In this document: positions 43,009-51,818 of the stretch, in pieces | Position numbering within the stretch: the stretch's first letter is position 1 | Layout: every line of letters starts with the position of its first letter | From: Deltaproteobacteria bacterium | GTDB lineage: Bacteria; Desulfobacterota; GWC2-55-46; JADFVP01 | Assembly: GCA_029262515.1 (NCBI GenBank) | Contig: JAJCZH010000005.1 | Coordinates: 54,592 to 118,591, forward strand | DNA length: 64,000 nucleotides | Direction of reading: 5' to 3' | The notes under the pieces: model-generated | Told to the model about the DNA's origin: nothing | What the model saw: only the letters and a program-made list of their open reading frames with translations | Databases searched by the model: none | Program-made: the position numbers and the translations under genes

Positions 43009-44676
43009 ATGAGTACTTATAGAGAACAGACCAATATAACCTGTAGGGTTGAACTGCTTGCCGGGTTACTCGTCACGGTACTTCTAGTATGGCTGCACGT
43101 AGAGTTTATGTGGAACGCCGGGGCCTTCTGGCGTGATGAGGTCCACACTATCCACCTGGCCACTCTGCCATCTATGGCAGAGGTCTGGTCCTATATGTAC
43201 TTCGATTCCTTTCCCGTACTTTCTGTTGCATTAATACGTCTCTGGTCGGGTTTAGGTCTTGCGGGAACCGAACTCGGATTAAGGTTTTTCGGGCTTCTGG
43301 TAGGGTTCTCTATCATCGGAGCGCTCTGGTATAATGCGCGACTCTTCGGGCATCGCACTCCAACTATCTCTCTGATCCTTTTCGGCCTCAGCTCGTTGGT
43401 CATTCGGGTCGGAGACTCAATTCGGCCTTACGGTCTTGGCGTCTTTCTTAGTATCGTGACATTCGGGCTGATCTGGAGGGTGGTCGATTCGCCTACTCCC
43501 CGGCGAATAATTGCCGCTACCGTAGTTTCGGTCTTAAGCGTACAGGCTCTATACACGAATGCTCTGTTGTTGTTTGCGTTCTGTCTTGGCGGCGTAGTCG
43601 TTACTCTGTGCAGCGGTATGTGGAAGAGGGCGGCCATATTGGTCGGTATAGGAGTGGTCGCGGCCCTCTCACTCTTGCCTTATATCGGAATGATAAGAGG
43701 TTCGGGAGACTGGGTTATTCTGCTAAAATCTCCACACACGTTTAAGCAATCATGGGATGTTCTCTGGGGCAGCGCACTCGGTTCTGCCAGCCCGCTTATT
43801 CCATGGATCTGGGCGTTCCTCTTCTTGTTCGGGATACTTGTTGCAGCGTATAGAATCATCAGGGGGTCGGGTGAGGAGGCCTCTACCAAGAGAAGAGAGA
43901 CGTCTCTCTTCTCGCTAACGGTCATGGTAGTAACCCCTCTTATTTTTTTCGTCTTTTACAAAGTTATGCAGGTTAATATCCCACCCTGGTACTTTCTATA
44001 TCCAATGGCGATAGTAGCAGTATCACTCGATACTATCTTCGGGAATACGACCTTTTGCGGTATTACGGATGACAAGAGTAAAAGCGTGTGGGGACTATGT
44101 CGCGTGCTCTTGATTATTTTGGTAGTTGGATTGACCCTTACCGCCTTACGGCAAAAAGTCAACATTCGTCAAACCAATGTAGATTTCATTGCAACGGAAT
44201 TGGCGAAAAAGGTTTCAAAGGAAGATCTTGTTCTGGTGAACCCATGGTTTGCCGGCATAACCTTTCAGAGGTACTACAAAGGTACGGCTTCCTGGATGAC
44301 GATCCCTCCTTTAGAGGACTTGAGGATACATCGCTTCGATCTCCTGAAAGAGAAGATGAGCAATCGTTACCCGATGCAACAGGTATTTTCCGGAATAGAG
44401 GAGACCTTGAAAAGGGGGGGGACGCTCTGGTTGGTCGGGGATTTCTACAACCGTTACCGTCATCGCGAAGGCATGGTTCCCAAGGTACTGGCTCCGGCCC
44501 CGTATGAATCGTACGGCTGGAAAAGCGGGCCGTATCGTCAAAGCTGGCTGATTCAAACGGAGTACTTTATACATTCTAATGCCAGGCAGTACGAGCGTCT
44601 GCCGCTCAAACAGTACGGGTCCGTAAACCCTTATGAAAGGCTCTTTGTTGTAACGGCTATAGGGTGGCGGTACTGA
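43009..44676 (+). CDS. Polytopic GT39-like glycosyltransferase
   Basis: The 555-residue protein has about nine to eleven helices in the first 380 residues and a soluble periplasmic tail. The first loop carries the acidic pair in FWRDEVHTIHLATLPS, at the position of the catalytic aspartate/glutamate of PMT/ArnT-type enzymes. Such enzymes transfer a sugar from polyprenyl phosphate on the periplasmic side. The immediate family is diverse, so acceptor and sugar are unknown. A terminator-like hairpin follows the gene at once. Confidence 0.72.
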   Translation: MSTYREQTNITCRVELLAGLLVTVLLVWLHVEFMWNAGAFWRDEVHTIHLATLPSMAEVWSYMYFDSFPVLSVALIRLWSGLGLAGTELGLRFFGLLVGFSIIGALWYNARLFGHRTPTISLILFGLSSLVIRVGDSIRPYGLGVFLSIVTFGLIWRVVDSPTPRRIIAATVVSVLSVQALYTNALLLFAFCLGGVVVTLCSGMWKRAAILVGIGVVAALSLLPYIGMIRGSGDWVILLKSPHTFKQSWDVLWGSALGSASPLIPWIWAFLFLFGILVAAYRIIRGSGEEASTKRRETSLFSLTVMVVTPLIFFVFYKVMQVNIPPWYFLYPMAIVAVSLDTIFGNTTFCGITDDKSKSVWGLCRVLLIILVVGLTLTALRQKVNIRQTNVDFIATELAKKVSKEDLVLVNPWFAGITFQRYYKGTASWMTIPPLEDLRIHRFDLLKEKMSNRYPMQQVFSGIEETLKRGGTLWLVGDFYNRYRHREGMVPKVLAPAPYESYGWKSGPYRQSWLIQTEYFIHSNARQYERLPLKQYGSVNPYERLFVVTAIGWRY

Positions 44677-44681
44677 TCAGG

Positions 44682-44712
44682 GAAGAGTGTTTAAGCGCTA
44701 CTCTTCGGTTTT
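44682..44712 (+). terminator. Probable terminator of the glycan cluster
   Basis: GAAGAGT (44682-44688) pairs with ACTCTTC (44700-44706) around 11 bases, followed by GGTTTT. It is moderate in strength and sits six bases after the stop codon. Confidence 0.55.
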
Positions 44713-45101
44713 AGCACATGCAAAAGACCCTGGTCTCCATGGGTGGAAGGAATAGAGTTCCTGTCTCGCTCAACAAGGGCGGAAGGACTGAAAAATTCTA
44801 CGCCTTGAATTACAACTCGGTTTTCAGTTTTAAACTCTCATCCCTGTATTTCTTTAGTTATCTTTAAGTACCGAAGCTGTTCTGCTTCTCGGCTTCTTCT
44901 TTTCCGTTCACCATATCCAAACATACAAAAGTGCCGGTATATTGAAATACTATATTTAACCGTATGTTCCGGCAAACCCATGAAACGACTCTATTACGGT
45001 ATGGTAGATGCCTGAACTTGTCCGGTGATGCTTTTGTGATATTTATATGGTATTTTATGATAAGTAGTCCACTGGAGCAGGAAAAGAGCAGGAAGGAAAC
45101 G
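44713..45101. other. Region upstream of the OmpR-type regulator
   Basis: About 390 bases hold no convincing gene. A TTGAAA and a TATATT occur near 44941-44958 but too close together for one promoter. GGAAGGAAAC immediately before ATG 45102 is the ribosome site of the regulator. Confidence 0.35.
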
Positions 45102-45821
45102 ATGTTTAAACATGTACTGGTCATAGAGGACGATAACGACCTCTCGCATCTTGTAGGAGTCCACCTTGAAGAGCTGGGCTGTTCCGTCTCTATCGAGCCT
45201 CAAGGAGACACTGGGCTCAACCGTGCCCTTTCTGGCGATTTTGATCTTATTATACTCGACCTTACCCTTCCGGGGCTCGATGGCCTGGATGTTTGCAGGC
45301 GCTTGAGGGAGCAGCCGGAGTACATGCCCATAATGATGCTTACTGCCCGAAGCTCCGAGGTCGACAGGGTTCTCGGCCTCGAAATCGGTGCTGACGACTA
45401 TATTACCAAGCCTTTCAGCCTTCGTGAACTTGTGGCCAGGGTCAAGGCGCTATACCGTCGCGTGAAGGCATTCAAGGACGGCGGTTCGGAAGATGTTTTG
45501 AAAAGTATCGTAACCGGGGGACTCAATATAGAGACCGACAAGAGAAGGGTTATGGTTGACAACAGGAAGGTTGATCTTACGGCCAGGGAGTTCGACCTTC
45601 TCGTGCAGTTCGCTTCCAATCCCGGCAGGGTCTATACAAGAGGCCAGTTGCTCGACCTTGTCTGGGGTTATGGTCACGAAGGGTACGAGCATACTGTCAA
45701 TTCGCACATAAACCGCTTGAGGGCGAAGATAGAAGATGATCCGGCAAAACCGAGGTATATACTTACCGTATGGGGTGTTGGATACCAATTTCTGGACTCT
45801 CAAGACGACGAAGGCGAGTAG
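45102..45821 (+). CDS. OmpR/PhoB-family response regulator
   Basis: The receiver domain has Asp53 in LIILDLTLPGLDG and the lysine in DDYITKPFSLREL. The C-terminal winged helix reads VDLTAREFDLLVQFASNPGRVYTRGQLLDLVWG and ends YILTVWGVGYQF. From ATG 45102 the product has 239 residues, the normal length; the frame extends 46 residues upstream without support. The kinase gene starts four bases after the stop. Direct repeats with an 11-bp period downstream of the pair (47323-47360) are a likely binding site. Confidence 0.93.
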   Translation: MFKHVLVIEDDNDLSHLVGVHLEELGCSVSIEPQGDTGLNRALSGDFDLIILDLTLPGLDGLDVCRRLREQPEYMPIMMLTARSSEVDRVLGLEIGADDYITKPFSLRELVARVKALYRRVKAFKDGGSEDVLKSIVTGGLNIETDKRRVMVDNRKVDLTAREFDLLVQFASNPGRVYTRGQLLDLVWGYGHEGYEHTVNSHINRLRAKIEDDPAKPRYILTVWGVGYQFLDSQDDEGE

Positions 45822-45825
45822 CATT

Positions 45826-47301
45826 ATGGCAAAGACACTTTATGCGAAACTTGCGCTCGTTCTTCTGGGCCTCATGTCCGTTATGGGTATTCTGTACCTT
45901 GTTTTGACGTACTATTCCACCGGCATGTACTTAAAGGAGGTCAACCAGCGCCTCCATAAAGACCTCTCAAAGAACATGGTGGCGGAGAATATTCTGATGA
46001 TCAATGGTGAGATAAAAAGGGACGCCTTAAAGGGAGTGTTCCACAACCTCATGGTGGTGAACCCGGGTATAGAGGTCTACCTTCTGGATCCTAAAGGAAA
46101 GATTCTGACCTACTCAGCGCCGCCCGGCAAGGTAAAGCGGGCGAGTGTCTCCTTGGAAGAGGTTGAGACGTTTTTAGAAGATACGGGACAGTTTCCCATA
46201 CTCGGCGACGATCCCAGGGATTTGAATCGTAAAAAAATCTTCTCTGTCTACCCGATTTATACTGATGAGCACGGCGGGCTTCAGGGGTATCTATATGTAA
46301 TACTCGGCGGACAAGAGTATGATTCGATTATGGGGCTTCTAAAGAGCAGCTACATAATGCGACTCAGCACATGGGCCGCTATCGGGCTTCTCTTCTTCGG
46401 CCTCCTTGTGGGGCTGATCGTTTTCCGCTTGCTTACGCAACGCCTGAGGGGGCTCGCTCTGAAGATGGATCAATTTAACGACTCCGGTTTTCTTCCCCCT
46501 GAACAGACACGAGAGAGTCGGGGCTCTGACGAGATAGACCGTCTCAACAAGACATTTCACGGCATGTCGGAAAAGATTGCCGAGCAGGTAAAAAAACTAA
46601 AAGAGACGGATAACCTTCGTCGTGAACTGATCGCCAATGTTTCGCACGACCTCAGAACCCCTATCGCATCTATGCAGGGATACATTGAGACACTTCTTGT
46701 TAAGGAGGGACGGCTCACTGATGAGGAACGAAAGAGGTACCTGGAGACTGTGGCAAAACATGGCAAACGGCTAGGGAACCTGATAACCGAGCTCTTCGAG
46801 CTCTCAAAGCTCAACTCCAGCGAGACGGAACCGCTGCGTGAACCGTTCTCCCTTGCCGAGCTGGTTCAGGATGTCTCTCAAAAATTCCGAATCATTGCCG
46901 AGAGAAAAAAGATCGAATTGAGGACCGAATTCCCGGAGCAGATGCCCTTTGTCTCTGCCGATATCGGGCTTATGGAGCGGGTTATAGAGAACCTTCTCGA
47001 CAACGCTCAGCGCTTTACGCCTGAAGGCGGTTCCATTACAGTAAAGCTCATACCTGTCGACGAGAGTGTCGAGGTCAGGGTGGAGGATACCGGTGCGGGC
47101 ATAGCCGAAGAGGAGATGCCATTCATATTCGACCGTTTTTACCGTGCTCACGGCAGCGAGAATAGCGTGAAAGATGGTGCCGGGCTCGGCCTTGCAATTG
47201 TAAAGCGTATACTCGAACTCCATAAAAGCTCAATAGAGGTCGAGAGCACCACTGGTCTCGGTACGGTATTCTCTTTCCGTCTGCCACTTGTTTCCCCCTG
47301 A
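45826..47301 (+). CDS. Sensor histidine kinase paired with the OmpR-type regulator
   Basis: The product has 492 residues from ATG 45826. Helix 1 (about 8-30), a periplasmic domain of about 150 residues with LDPKGKILTYSAPPGKV, helix 2 (about 183-205), HAMP and the kinase core follow. His274 lies in ANVSHDLRTPIASMQGY. The ATP domain shows NLLDNAQRF, VEDTGAGI, FDRFYR and GAGLGLAIV. The signal is unknown; the Met-rich lipoprotein and MsrAB genes behind it suggest oxidative or oxidising-halogen stress in the envelope (inference). Confidence 0.92.
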   Translation: MAKTLYAKLALVLLGLMSVMGILYLVLTYYSTGMYLKEVNQRLHKDLSKNMVAENILMINGEIKRDALKGVFHNLMVVNPGIEVYLLDPKGKILTYSAPPGKVKRASVSLEEVETFLEDTGQFPILGDDPRDLNRKKIFSVYPIYTDEHGGLQGYLYVILGGQEYDSIMGLLKSSYIMRLSTWAAIGLLFFGLLVGLIVFRLLTQRLRGLALKMDQFNDSGFLPPEQTRESRGSDEIDRLNKTFHGMSEKIAEQVKKLKETDNLRRELIANVSHDLRTPIASMQGYIETLLVKEGRLTDEERKRYLETVAKHGKRLGNLITELFELSKLNSSETEPLREPFSLAELVQDVSQKFRIIAERKKIELRTEFPEQMPFVSADIGLMERVIENLLDNAQRFTPEGGSITVKLIPVDESVEVRVEDTGAGIAEEEMPFIFDRFYRAHGSENSVKDGAGLGLAIVKRILELHKSSIEVESTTGLGTVFSFRLPLVSP

Positions 47302-47322
47302 AACCCTTAAGAAATCCGATTC

Positions 47323-47377
47323 CGTGACCAAATTGTTATAATTTCGTGATTATCGCGTGAACCTCGCCTGCTAATAT
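47323..47377 (+). promoter_or_regulatory. Four 11-bp-phased CGTGA-type half sites before a -10 element
   Basis: CGTGA occurs at 47323, 47345 and 47356, and a degenerate copy TGTTA sits at 47334, giving four sites at an exact 11-base period. The last is followed 11 bases later by TAATAT (47372-47377), a fair -10, with no -35. This is the layout of PhoB/OmpR-type activated promoters. It lies between the kinase gene and the Met-rich lipoprotein gene. Confidence 0.55.
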
Positions 47378-47434
47378 TTAATCAGTTAAAGATATTTTAT
47401 TAATTCAAACTGTTTTAAACGAGGAGGTTCTACC

Positions 47435-47665
47435 ATGAAGAAATTCGGCCTGTCTGCAATACTTATTTCAATGCTGCTGGTATCCGGGTGTGCCATATCT
47501 GAGAAGAAGATGGATACCCCTATGGACAACCAGATGGGGCATGAGACGGAAGAGAAGATGATGGATGGTGACAAGATGATGAATGAAGATAAGATGATGA
47601 TGGATAAAAAGGATGATATGAAGGACGATATGAAAATGGATAGTATTGAAATGAATGGCATGTAG
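47435..47665 (+). CDS. Methionine-rich lipoprotein
   Basis: The 76-residue product has a lipoprotein signal ending LVSGC (Cys19). The mature part is almost wholly Met, Asp, Lys and Glu, with 17 methionines in the full chain by my count, in patterns such as DKMMNEDKMMMDKK. No aromatic residue or fold is seen, so it is likely disordered. GAGGAGG lies seven bases before the ATG. The MsrAB gene follows after 18 bases. Two readings are possible: a sacrificial oxidant scavenger re-reduced by MsrAB, as in the MrpX/YedY1 hypochlorite system, or a Cu+/Ag+ buffer. The pairing with MsrAB favours the first. Confidence 0.75.
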   Translation: MKKFGLSAILISMLLVSGCAISEKKMDTPMDNQMGHETEEKMMDGDKMMNEDKMMMDKKDDMKDDMKMDSIEMNGM

Positions 47666-47683
47666 GAACAGGGAGGTTTTAAA

Positions 47684-48796
47684 ATGGCACGGAAAATTAT
47701 TGTAGCGCTGCTTCTGGCGGTGCTTTTACCCCTAGCGGTAAATAACGTATCTGCAACTGATAAATATGAGAAGGCTACCTTCGCAGGCGGCTGCTTCTGG
47801 TGTATGGAACACCCGTTTGAGAAGCTTGACGGAGTGGGTGAGGTTGTGTCCGGTTACTCTGGCGGGGATGTAGAGAACCCGACCTACGCAGAAGTCTCTT
47901 CGGGCAGGACTGGTCACGTGGAGAGCGTGCAGATATCCTACGATCCGACAAAGGTAAGTTATAACAGGCTTCTCGATGTCTTCTGGCGGCAGGTAAACCC
48001 GACGGATGGCGGGGGGCAGTTCGTGGACAGGGGGTTCCAGTACTCCACGGCAATCTTCTTTCATACCGAGGCGCAGCGCCTGGAGGCCGAGGCATCAAAA
48101 GCCGCACTCGATTCTTCCGGACGTTATACAGCTCCGATAGTAACGAGGATCGTCAAGGTCGGCAAATTCTTCCCGGCCGAAGAGTACCACCAGGACTACT
48201 ACAAAAAGAGCACGGTCAAGTATAAGTACTACCGTTACAGATCTGGGCGGGACCAGTTTTTGGATAAGGTATGGGGCAAGGAGCGTGAAGAGGTCGGCAA
48301 GAGCTCTATAACGACCGAGAGCCCGGGAGAGGCGGATAGCAGCAAATATATTAAGCCGACCAGGAAAGAGTTGAGGGCGCGCCTTACGTCTCTTCAGTAC
48401 CGTGTTACTCAGGAGGAGGCAACGGAGAGAGCCTTTAGAAACAGGTACTGGGATAACAAGCGCGAAGGCATCTATGTGGACATCGTATCGGGAGAACCGC
48501 TCTTCAGCTCGGTAGACAAGTTCGTCTCAGGAACCGGCTGGCCGAGTTTTATAAGGCCTCTTGAAACTGGTAACATTATCGAAAGAGAGGACCGCAGCCT
48601 CTTTGGGGTAAGAACCGAGGTGAGGAGCCGCTCCGGCGACTCCCACCTCGGGCACCTCTTCAACGATGGTCCCGCGCCTACGGGACTTCGCTACTGCATA
48701 AACTCGGCATCTTTAAGGTTCATACCAAAAGCGGAACTGGAAGCAGAGGGGTTAGGTAGCTACATAAAGGGTTTCGAGAGTAACGATCAGCAATGA
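47684..48796 (+). CDS. msrAB: Periplasmic fused methionine sulfoxide reductase A/B
   Basis: A signal peptide (1-24) exports it. The MsrA domain (about 28-185) has the catalytic GGCFWC with Cys37 and reduces S-sulfoxides. The MsrB domain (about 225-360) has [20 protein letters not shown] and catalytic Cys338 in YCINSASL and reduces R-sulfoxides. The structural zinc CxxC pairs of many MsrB proteins are absent. An insert of about 35 residues links them. Periplasmic MsrAB fusions repair oxidised envelope proteins with electrons from a DsbD-type donor. GGGAGG precedes the ATG. It forms an operon with the Met-rich lipoprotein. Confidence 0.93.
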   Translation: MARKIIVALLLAVLLPLAVNNVSATDKYEKATFAGGCFWCMEHPFEKLDGVGEVVSGYSGGDVENPTYAEVSSGRTGHVESVQISYDPTKVSYNRLLDVFWRQVNPTDGGGQFVDRGFQYSTAIFFHTEAQRLEAEASKAALDSSGRYTAPIVTRIVKVGKFFPAEEYHQDYYKKSTVKYKYYRYRSGRDQFLDKVWGKEREEVGKSSITTESPGEADSSKYIKPTRKELRARLTSLQYRVTQEEATERAFRNRYWDNKREGIYVDIVSGEPLFSSVDKFVSGTGWPSFIRPLETGNIIEREDRSLFGVRTEVRSRSGDSHLGHLFNDGPAPTGLRYCINSASLRFIPKAELEAEGLGSYIKGFESNDQQ

Positions 48797-48824
48797 GAAG
48801 AAGGGATAATGAGAAGAAGGGGCG

Positions 48825-49400
48825 ATGAGACCGATGAACAGAAACTTCAGGGGGCCAGGAACAGTACCGGTGGTCCATAACAACATGCCTTCCATGGTTG
48901 CTTTTAATACCTTGGGAACCGAAGTGCCCGAACACTTACTGTTTGGCCGGAAGACAGACGTGGAGCAGCATGCAGACAGAATTGAAACCCGTGATACTGT
49001 ACTGTACTATGTAAAGCATGGTGCAGCGTTAACAGCGTTCGGACCGGGCAGCAAGAGGCAGCACAGGCAACTGCCTTTTTCAACGCGCCTGTCGGTATGG
49101 CATGAGAAGAGAGAACTGCCTGGCATCTCAGATTTCATACTTAACATCGATACAAAAGAGATCTTTATCTTGACAGATACTCCCTTGAGTATTGAGCAGA
49201 GAGCATCTATAAACTTTTATATGCCTTTCCATAATGCCTATATGGGCAGTATTGAGGTCGAGATCACCGGTACTTGTATTAACAGCAGTAGCTGCCCTAA
49301 TGGAATGTACGCCTTTTTAATCAATTGCTCCACAGAGAAGATCAATGGATTGGTCGATTTTTTTGAGCTCAAGGGGCTAAATATAAATCTGGTTGTCTAG
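48825..49400 (+). CDS. PilZ-like domain protein
   Basis: The 191-residue protein is cytoplasmic. Its second half (FILNIDTKEIFILTDTPLSIEQRASINFYMP, then MGSIEVEITGTCIN and MYAFLINCS) follows the strand pattern of PilZ-like barrels, with the central threonine-proline replaced by DTPLSIEQ. The strict RxxxR and DxSxxG c-di-GMP motifs are not present, so binding is doubtful. The N-terminal 90 residues match nothing I know. It lies 28 bases after msrAB. A 13-base direct repeat (ATGAGAAGAAGGG, twice in 48794-48822) surrounds its ribosome site. Confidence 0.55.
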   Translation: MRPMNRNFRGPGTVPVVHNNMPSMVAFNTLGTEVPEHLLFGRKTDVEQHADRIETRDTVLYYVKHGAALTAFGPGSKRQHRQLPFSTRLSVWHEKRELPGISDFILNIDTKEIFILTDTPLSIEQRASINFYMPFHNAYMGSIEVEITGTCINSSSCPNGMYAFLINCSTEKINGLVDFFELKGLNINLVV

Positions 49401-49538
49401 CTAGGCGCGCGTACTTTTCTTATAACGAATTGATATATTTAAGGCAGAGTAGATTATTATTCAGATGTTTTTATTGAGGTAAATACGAAAGAGGGCAGAG
49501 ATAAAAAACAAGTCGAGTCAAGAAGTTACTTACATCGA

Positions 49539-50945
49539 TTAAAAAGCAATCCTGAAGTTGACCACTACCGATTCCTTATCTATAGCGAATGAAGGAATAA
49601 CCTTGTCGTTACCCGAGTAAATTCTATATGCGTTTATAAGGGATTTGGATAGAGCCACCGATAGTAGTGATTCCCTTGAAATGTTATTGTGTTTTGTGAT
49701 GCCTATCGGGTCGAGTTCCTCGTGACCGTCGGAAAGGTAGAAAGCGTAGAGTGAGTACCAGAGCAGGTCGGTACCGCTGAAGAACATCAGGGACTTGTTG
49801 TAGAGGTTTGGGTTTTGCCTGTAGCTGTTGAGTGCGTACTCGAATGTTATGTCTGCAGCCCATTCGCCACCCATATTGTAAGGCAGTCTTGAGCGATCTT
49901 CAATTGAGTCTACCGTGCTGGAGGCGAAAAAGAGCTGACCACCCTTTGTTGTAAGGAAGTTGAGTTCCGCGCCTTCCGCTCCGACATAGTCTGCCACTAT
50001 GTGGTGGCCGAGTTCGTGTAATAGTACATGTGTTGTCAGAGCAGCTCCAACATCTATAAAACCGCTGCTTGCCGTGCCTTTAAGGACAGAAGATAACTCA
50101 AAGTCGAATGCGTCTGAGGTGTAGGGCCTGGATTTGGCTATGTCGCTATGGTACAGGTTGGTAAAGCTCGATCTGCTAAGGGTCAGGTGGCTCTTGGAAG
50201 AGTAGGAGGTCAGTTTGAGGCTGAGCCCTCCAGGTTTTCTGGCCGTTGTTTTCTTCCGGGCTTTATCTGCCAAGTATTTCTTTGACAGGTACTCTTCTTC
50301 GGTCTCTACTTTCAATGAATCTTTGGGGGTTTTTATTACATGTAGAGAGTCCCGGGGCAGGAGGCTTGCAAGCACAACCCGCTCGGCATTATCATTGTCG
50401 GCGCCGGGGGAGAGGTAGAATTTGTACTCCAGCTTCTCTATGTCGGTTGGTGGCCCCTGGTAAGGCGAAATGATCTCGATGCTGCCTTCGGGTACGTTGA
50501 CCTCTTTATTGGTTGTTACAATAATAGAGGTTAGCGGCTCGTTACTCAGACTGCCTGCCGAGAAGGCGTAGCCGTTGGTGTCGTTTGTATAAGTTTGCAA
50601 CGTCTGTGCGGCAGCGCTTTCTGTTATTTCCGTAAGAGTGGCCGATGCGAGCTGGTAGCGCTTCTGCACTGTAACAGGGAGTACGGTTGTTGGTACCTCT
50701 GTTTGCTGAAGCACCAGCTCCTTGGTCTGTGGCTGGACTTGGTCTGTTTGCCTTCTTTCGCTATGAGCCTTGTCCGTGACACCCAGCAAGAGGGCTCCGG
50801 CCAGCAAACCGATAGCGAGTCCTTTTGAGGCCCTTCTGTTCCGTCCGTTTCTACGCTCAGGGCCTCTATACTCTGGGCAGTCTGTCTGCCTGCGGTCAGT
50901 GTCCGACCTACGGCAACCTCTTTTACTGCGCCGTTCTTCTTGCAT
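49539..50945 (-). CDS. Membrane-anchored putative zinc metalloprotease of unknown family
   Basis: The cytoplasmic N-terminus is very basic (RRSDTDRRQTD, GPERRNGRNRR). One helix (about 43-60) follows, so the rest is periplasmic. Near residue 310 the sequence LLHELGHHIVADYVG is an HExxH zinc site, with a possible third ligand in the following WAADITFEYALNSYR. The middle part is Ser/Thr/Lys-rich. I recognise no full-length family. The start has only a weak ribosome site. It is convergent with the PilZ-like gene and divergent from the copper island. Confidence 0.6.
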   Translation of the reverse strand: MQEERRSKRGCRRSDTDRRQTDCPEYRGPERRNGRNRRASKGLAIGLLAGALLLGVTDKAHSERRQTDQVQPQTKELVLQQTEVPTTVLPVTVQKRYQLASATLTEITESAAAQTLQTYTNDTNGYAFSAGSLSNEPLTSIIVTTNKEVNVPEGSIEIISPYQGPPTDIEKLEYKFYLSPGADNDNAERVVLASLLPRDSLHVIKTPKDSLKVETEEEYLSKKYLADKARKKTTARKPGGLSLKLTSYSSKSHLTLSRSSFTNLYHSDIAKSRPYTSDAFDFELSSVLKGTASSGFIDVGAALTTHVLLHELGHHIVADYVGAEGAELNFLTTKGGQLFFASSTVDSIEDRSRLPYNMGGEWAADITFEYALNSYRQNPNLYNKSLMFFSGTDLLWYSLYAFYLSDGHEELDPIGITKHNNISRESLLSVALSKSLINAYRIYSGNDKVIPSFAIDKESVVVNFRIAF

Positions 50946-51335
50946 ACTCTAACCGGTCTTTTAAAAGTATTACTTCCATAAATTATCTATACTTATATAT
51001 CGACCGTTACACACTTGAACTGTAATTTGCATCATCGGTGCTGCTCAGAAATAGAACTTCTGCCCTGCTCAACTAATGACTTAGTTTTCTTATTTCAAGG
51101 TTTTATACTGTTGTACGATAAATTAGGGTAGTGGATGTTCTAACCAGAATGTCAATGTGTATATTTATTTTTCAGAATAACCTAGAATGGTTTGGTAGAC
51201 TCTTTAGGGCATTTCCGGCCAATAGACAGGAGCCAGAAAAAGGTGCCGTCTGATTATGTAGTAGCGGTACGCTCATGCCTGATTGAAAGAAATGATTGTT
51301 TCTTGAAAAAGATATGCTATTATAAGAGCATGTAT

Positions 51336-51737
51336 ATGTTAAAAAAATACGTCGTAATTCCTCTTCTCACCATATTTGTGTTCGGCTCTATGGCCGCAAC
51401 CGCTTTTGCTTATTGCGGGTCAGGTCATGATGCTTCGTCAATGATAAACGGTTTACATGCCTCCGACAGCGTCACTCACCACCAGGCTGTTATGATGGAT
51501 CACGGCAATGACGGTGCCGGTGATGTCGCTAAGCATCACAGCTCCACAGACGAAAATAGCAGTTCGCCGGACTGTTTAGATTGTTATGGCAGCCTTTGCC
51601 ATAACCAGAGCTTTGTGGCCTTTCAGTTAGCACTCGGCTTATATAGCCCGACAGCAGCGCTTCACATTGAACAAGAGATCAACCTCAAGCTCATCATCCT
51701 TACCAGTATTCCCCAACCACCCAAACAGCTTTCCTAG
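51336..51737 (+). CDS. Small exported Cys/His-containing protein, first gene of the copper island
   Basis: From ATG 51336 (or 51330) a signal peptide MLKKYVVIPLLTIFVF...AFA leads to a 110-residue mature part. It has many His, Met and Asp residues (HHQAVMMDHGND, KHHSSTDEN), a cysteine near the start and a CLDCYGSLC cluster. Small proteins of this type open many copper or silver RND operons. AAGAG lies seven bases before 51336. The longer frame from 51192 adds a basic stretch with no ribosome site. It probably binds metal ions, but no activity can be named. Confidence 0.65.
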   Translation: MLKKYVVIPLLTIFVFGSMAATAFAYCGSGHDASSMINGLHASDSVTHHQAVMMDHGNDGAGDVAKHHSSTDENSSSPDCLDCYGSLCHNQSFVAFQLALGLYSPTAALHIEQEINLKLIILTSIPQPPKQLS

Positions 51738-51818
51738 ATCCTTTTAGAACCTGAACTTTGTTCTGATATCTGATTGGGGTATTGCGTTTTTTTGCATGCT
51801 CCGGCAAGGAGAGTCATC

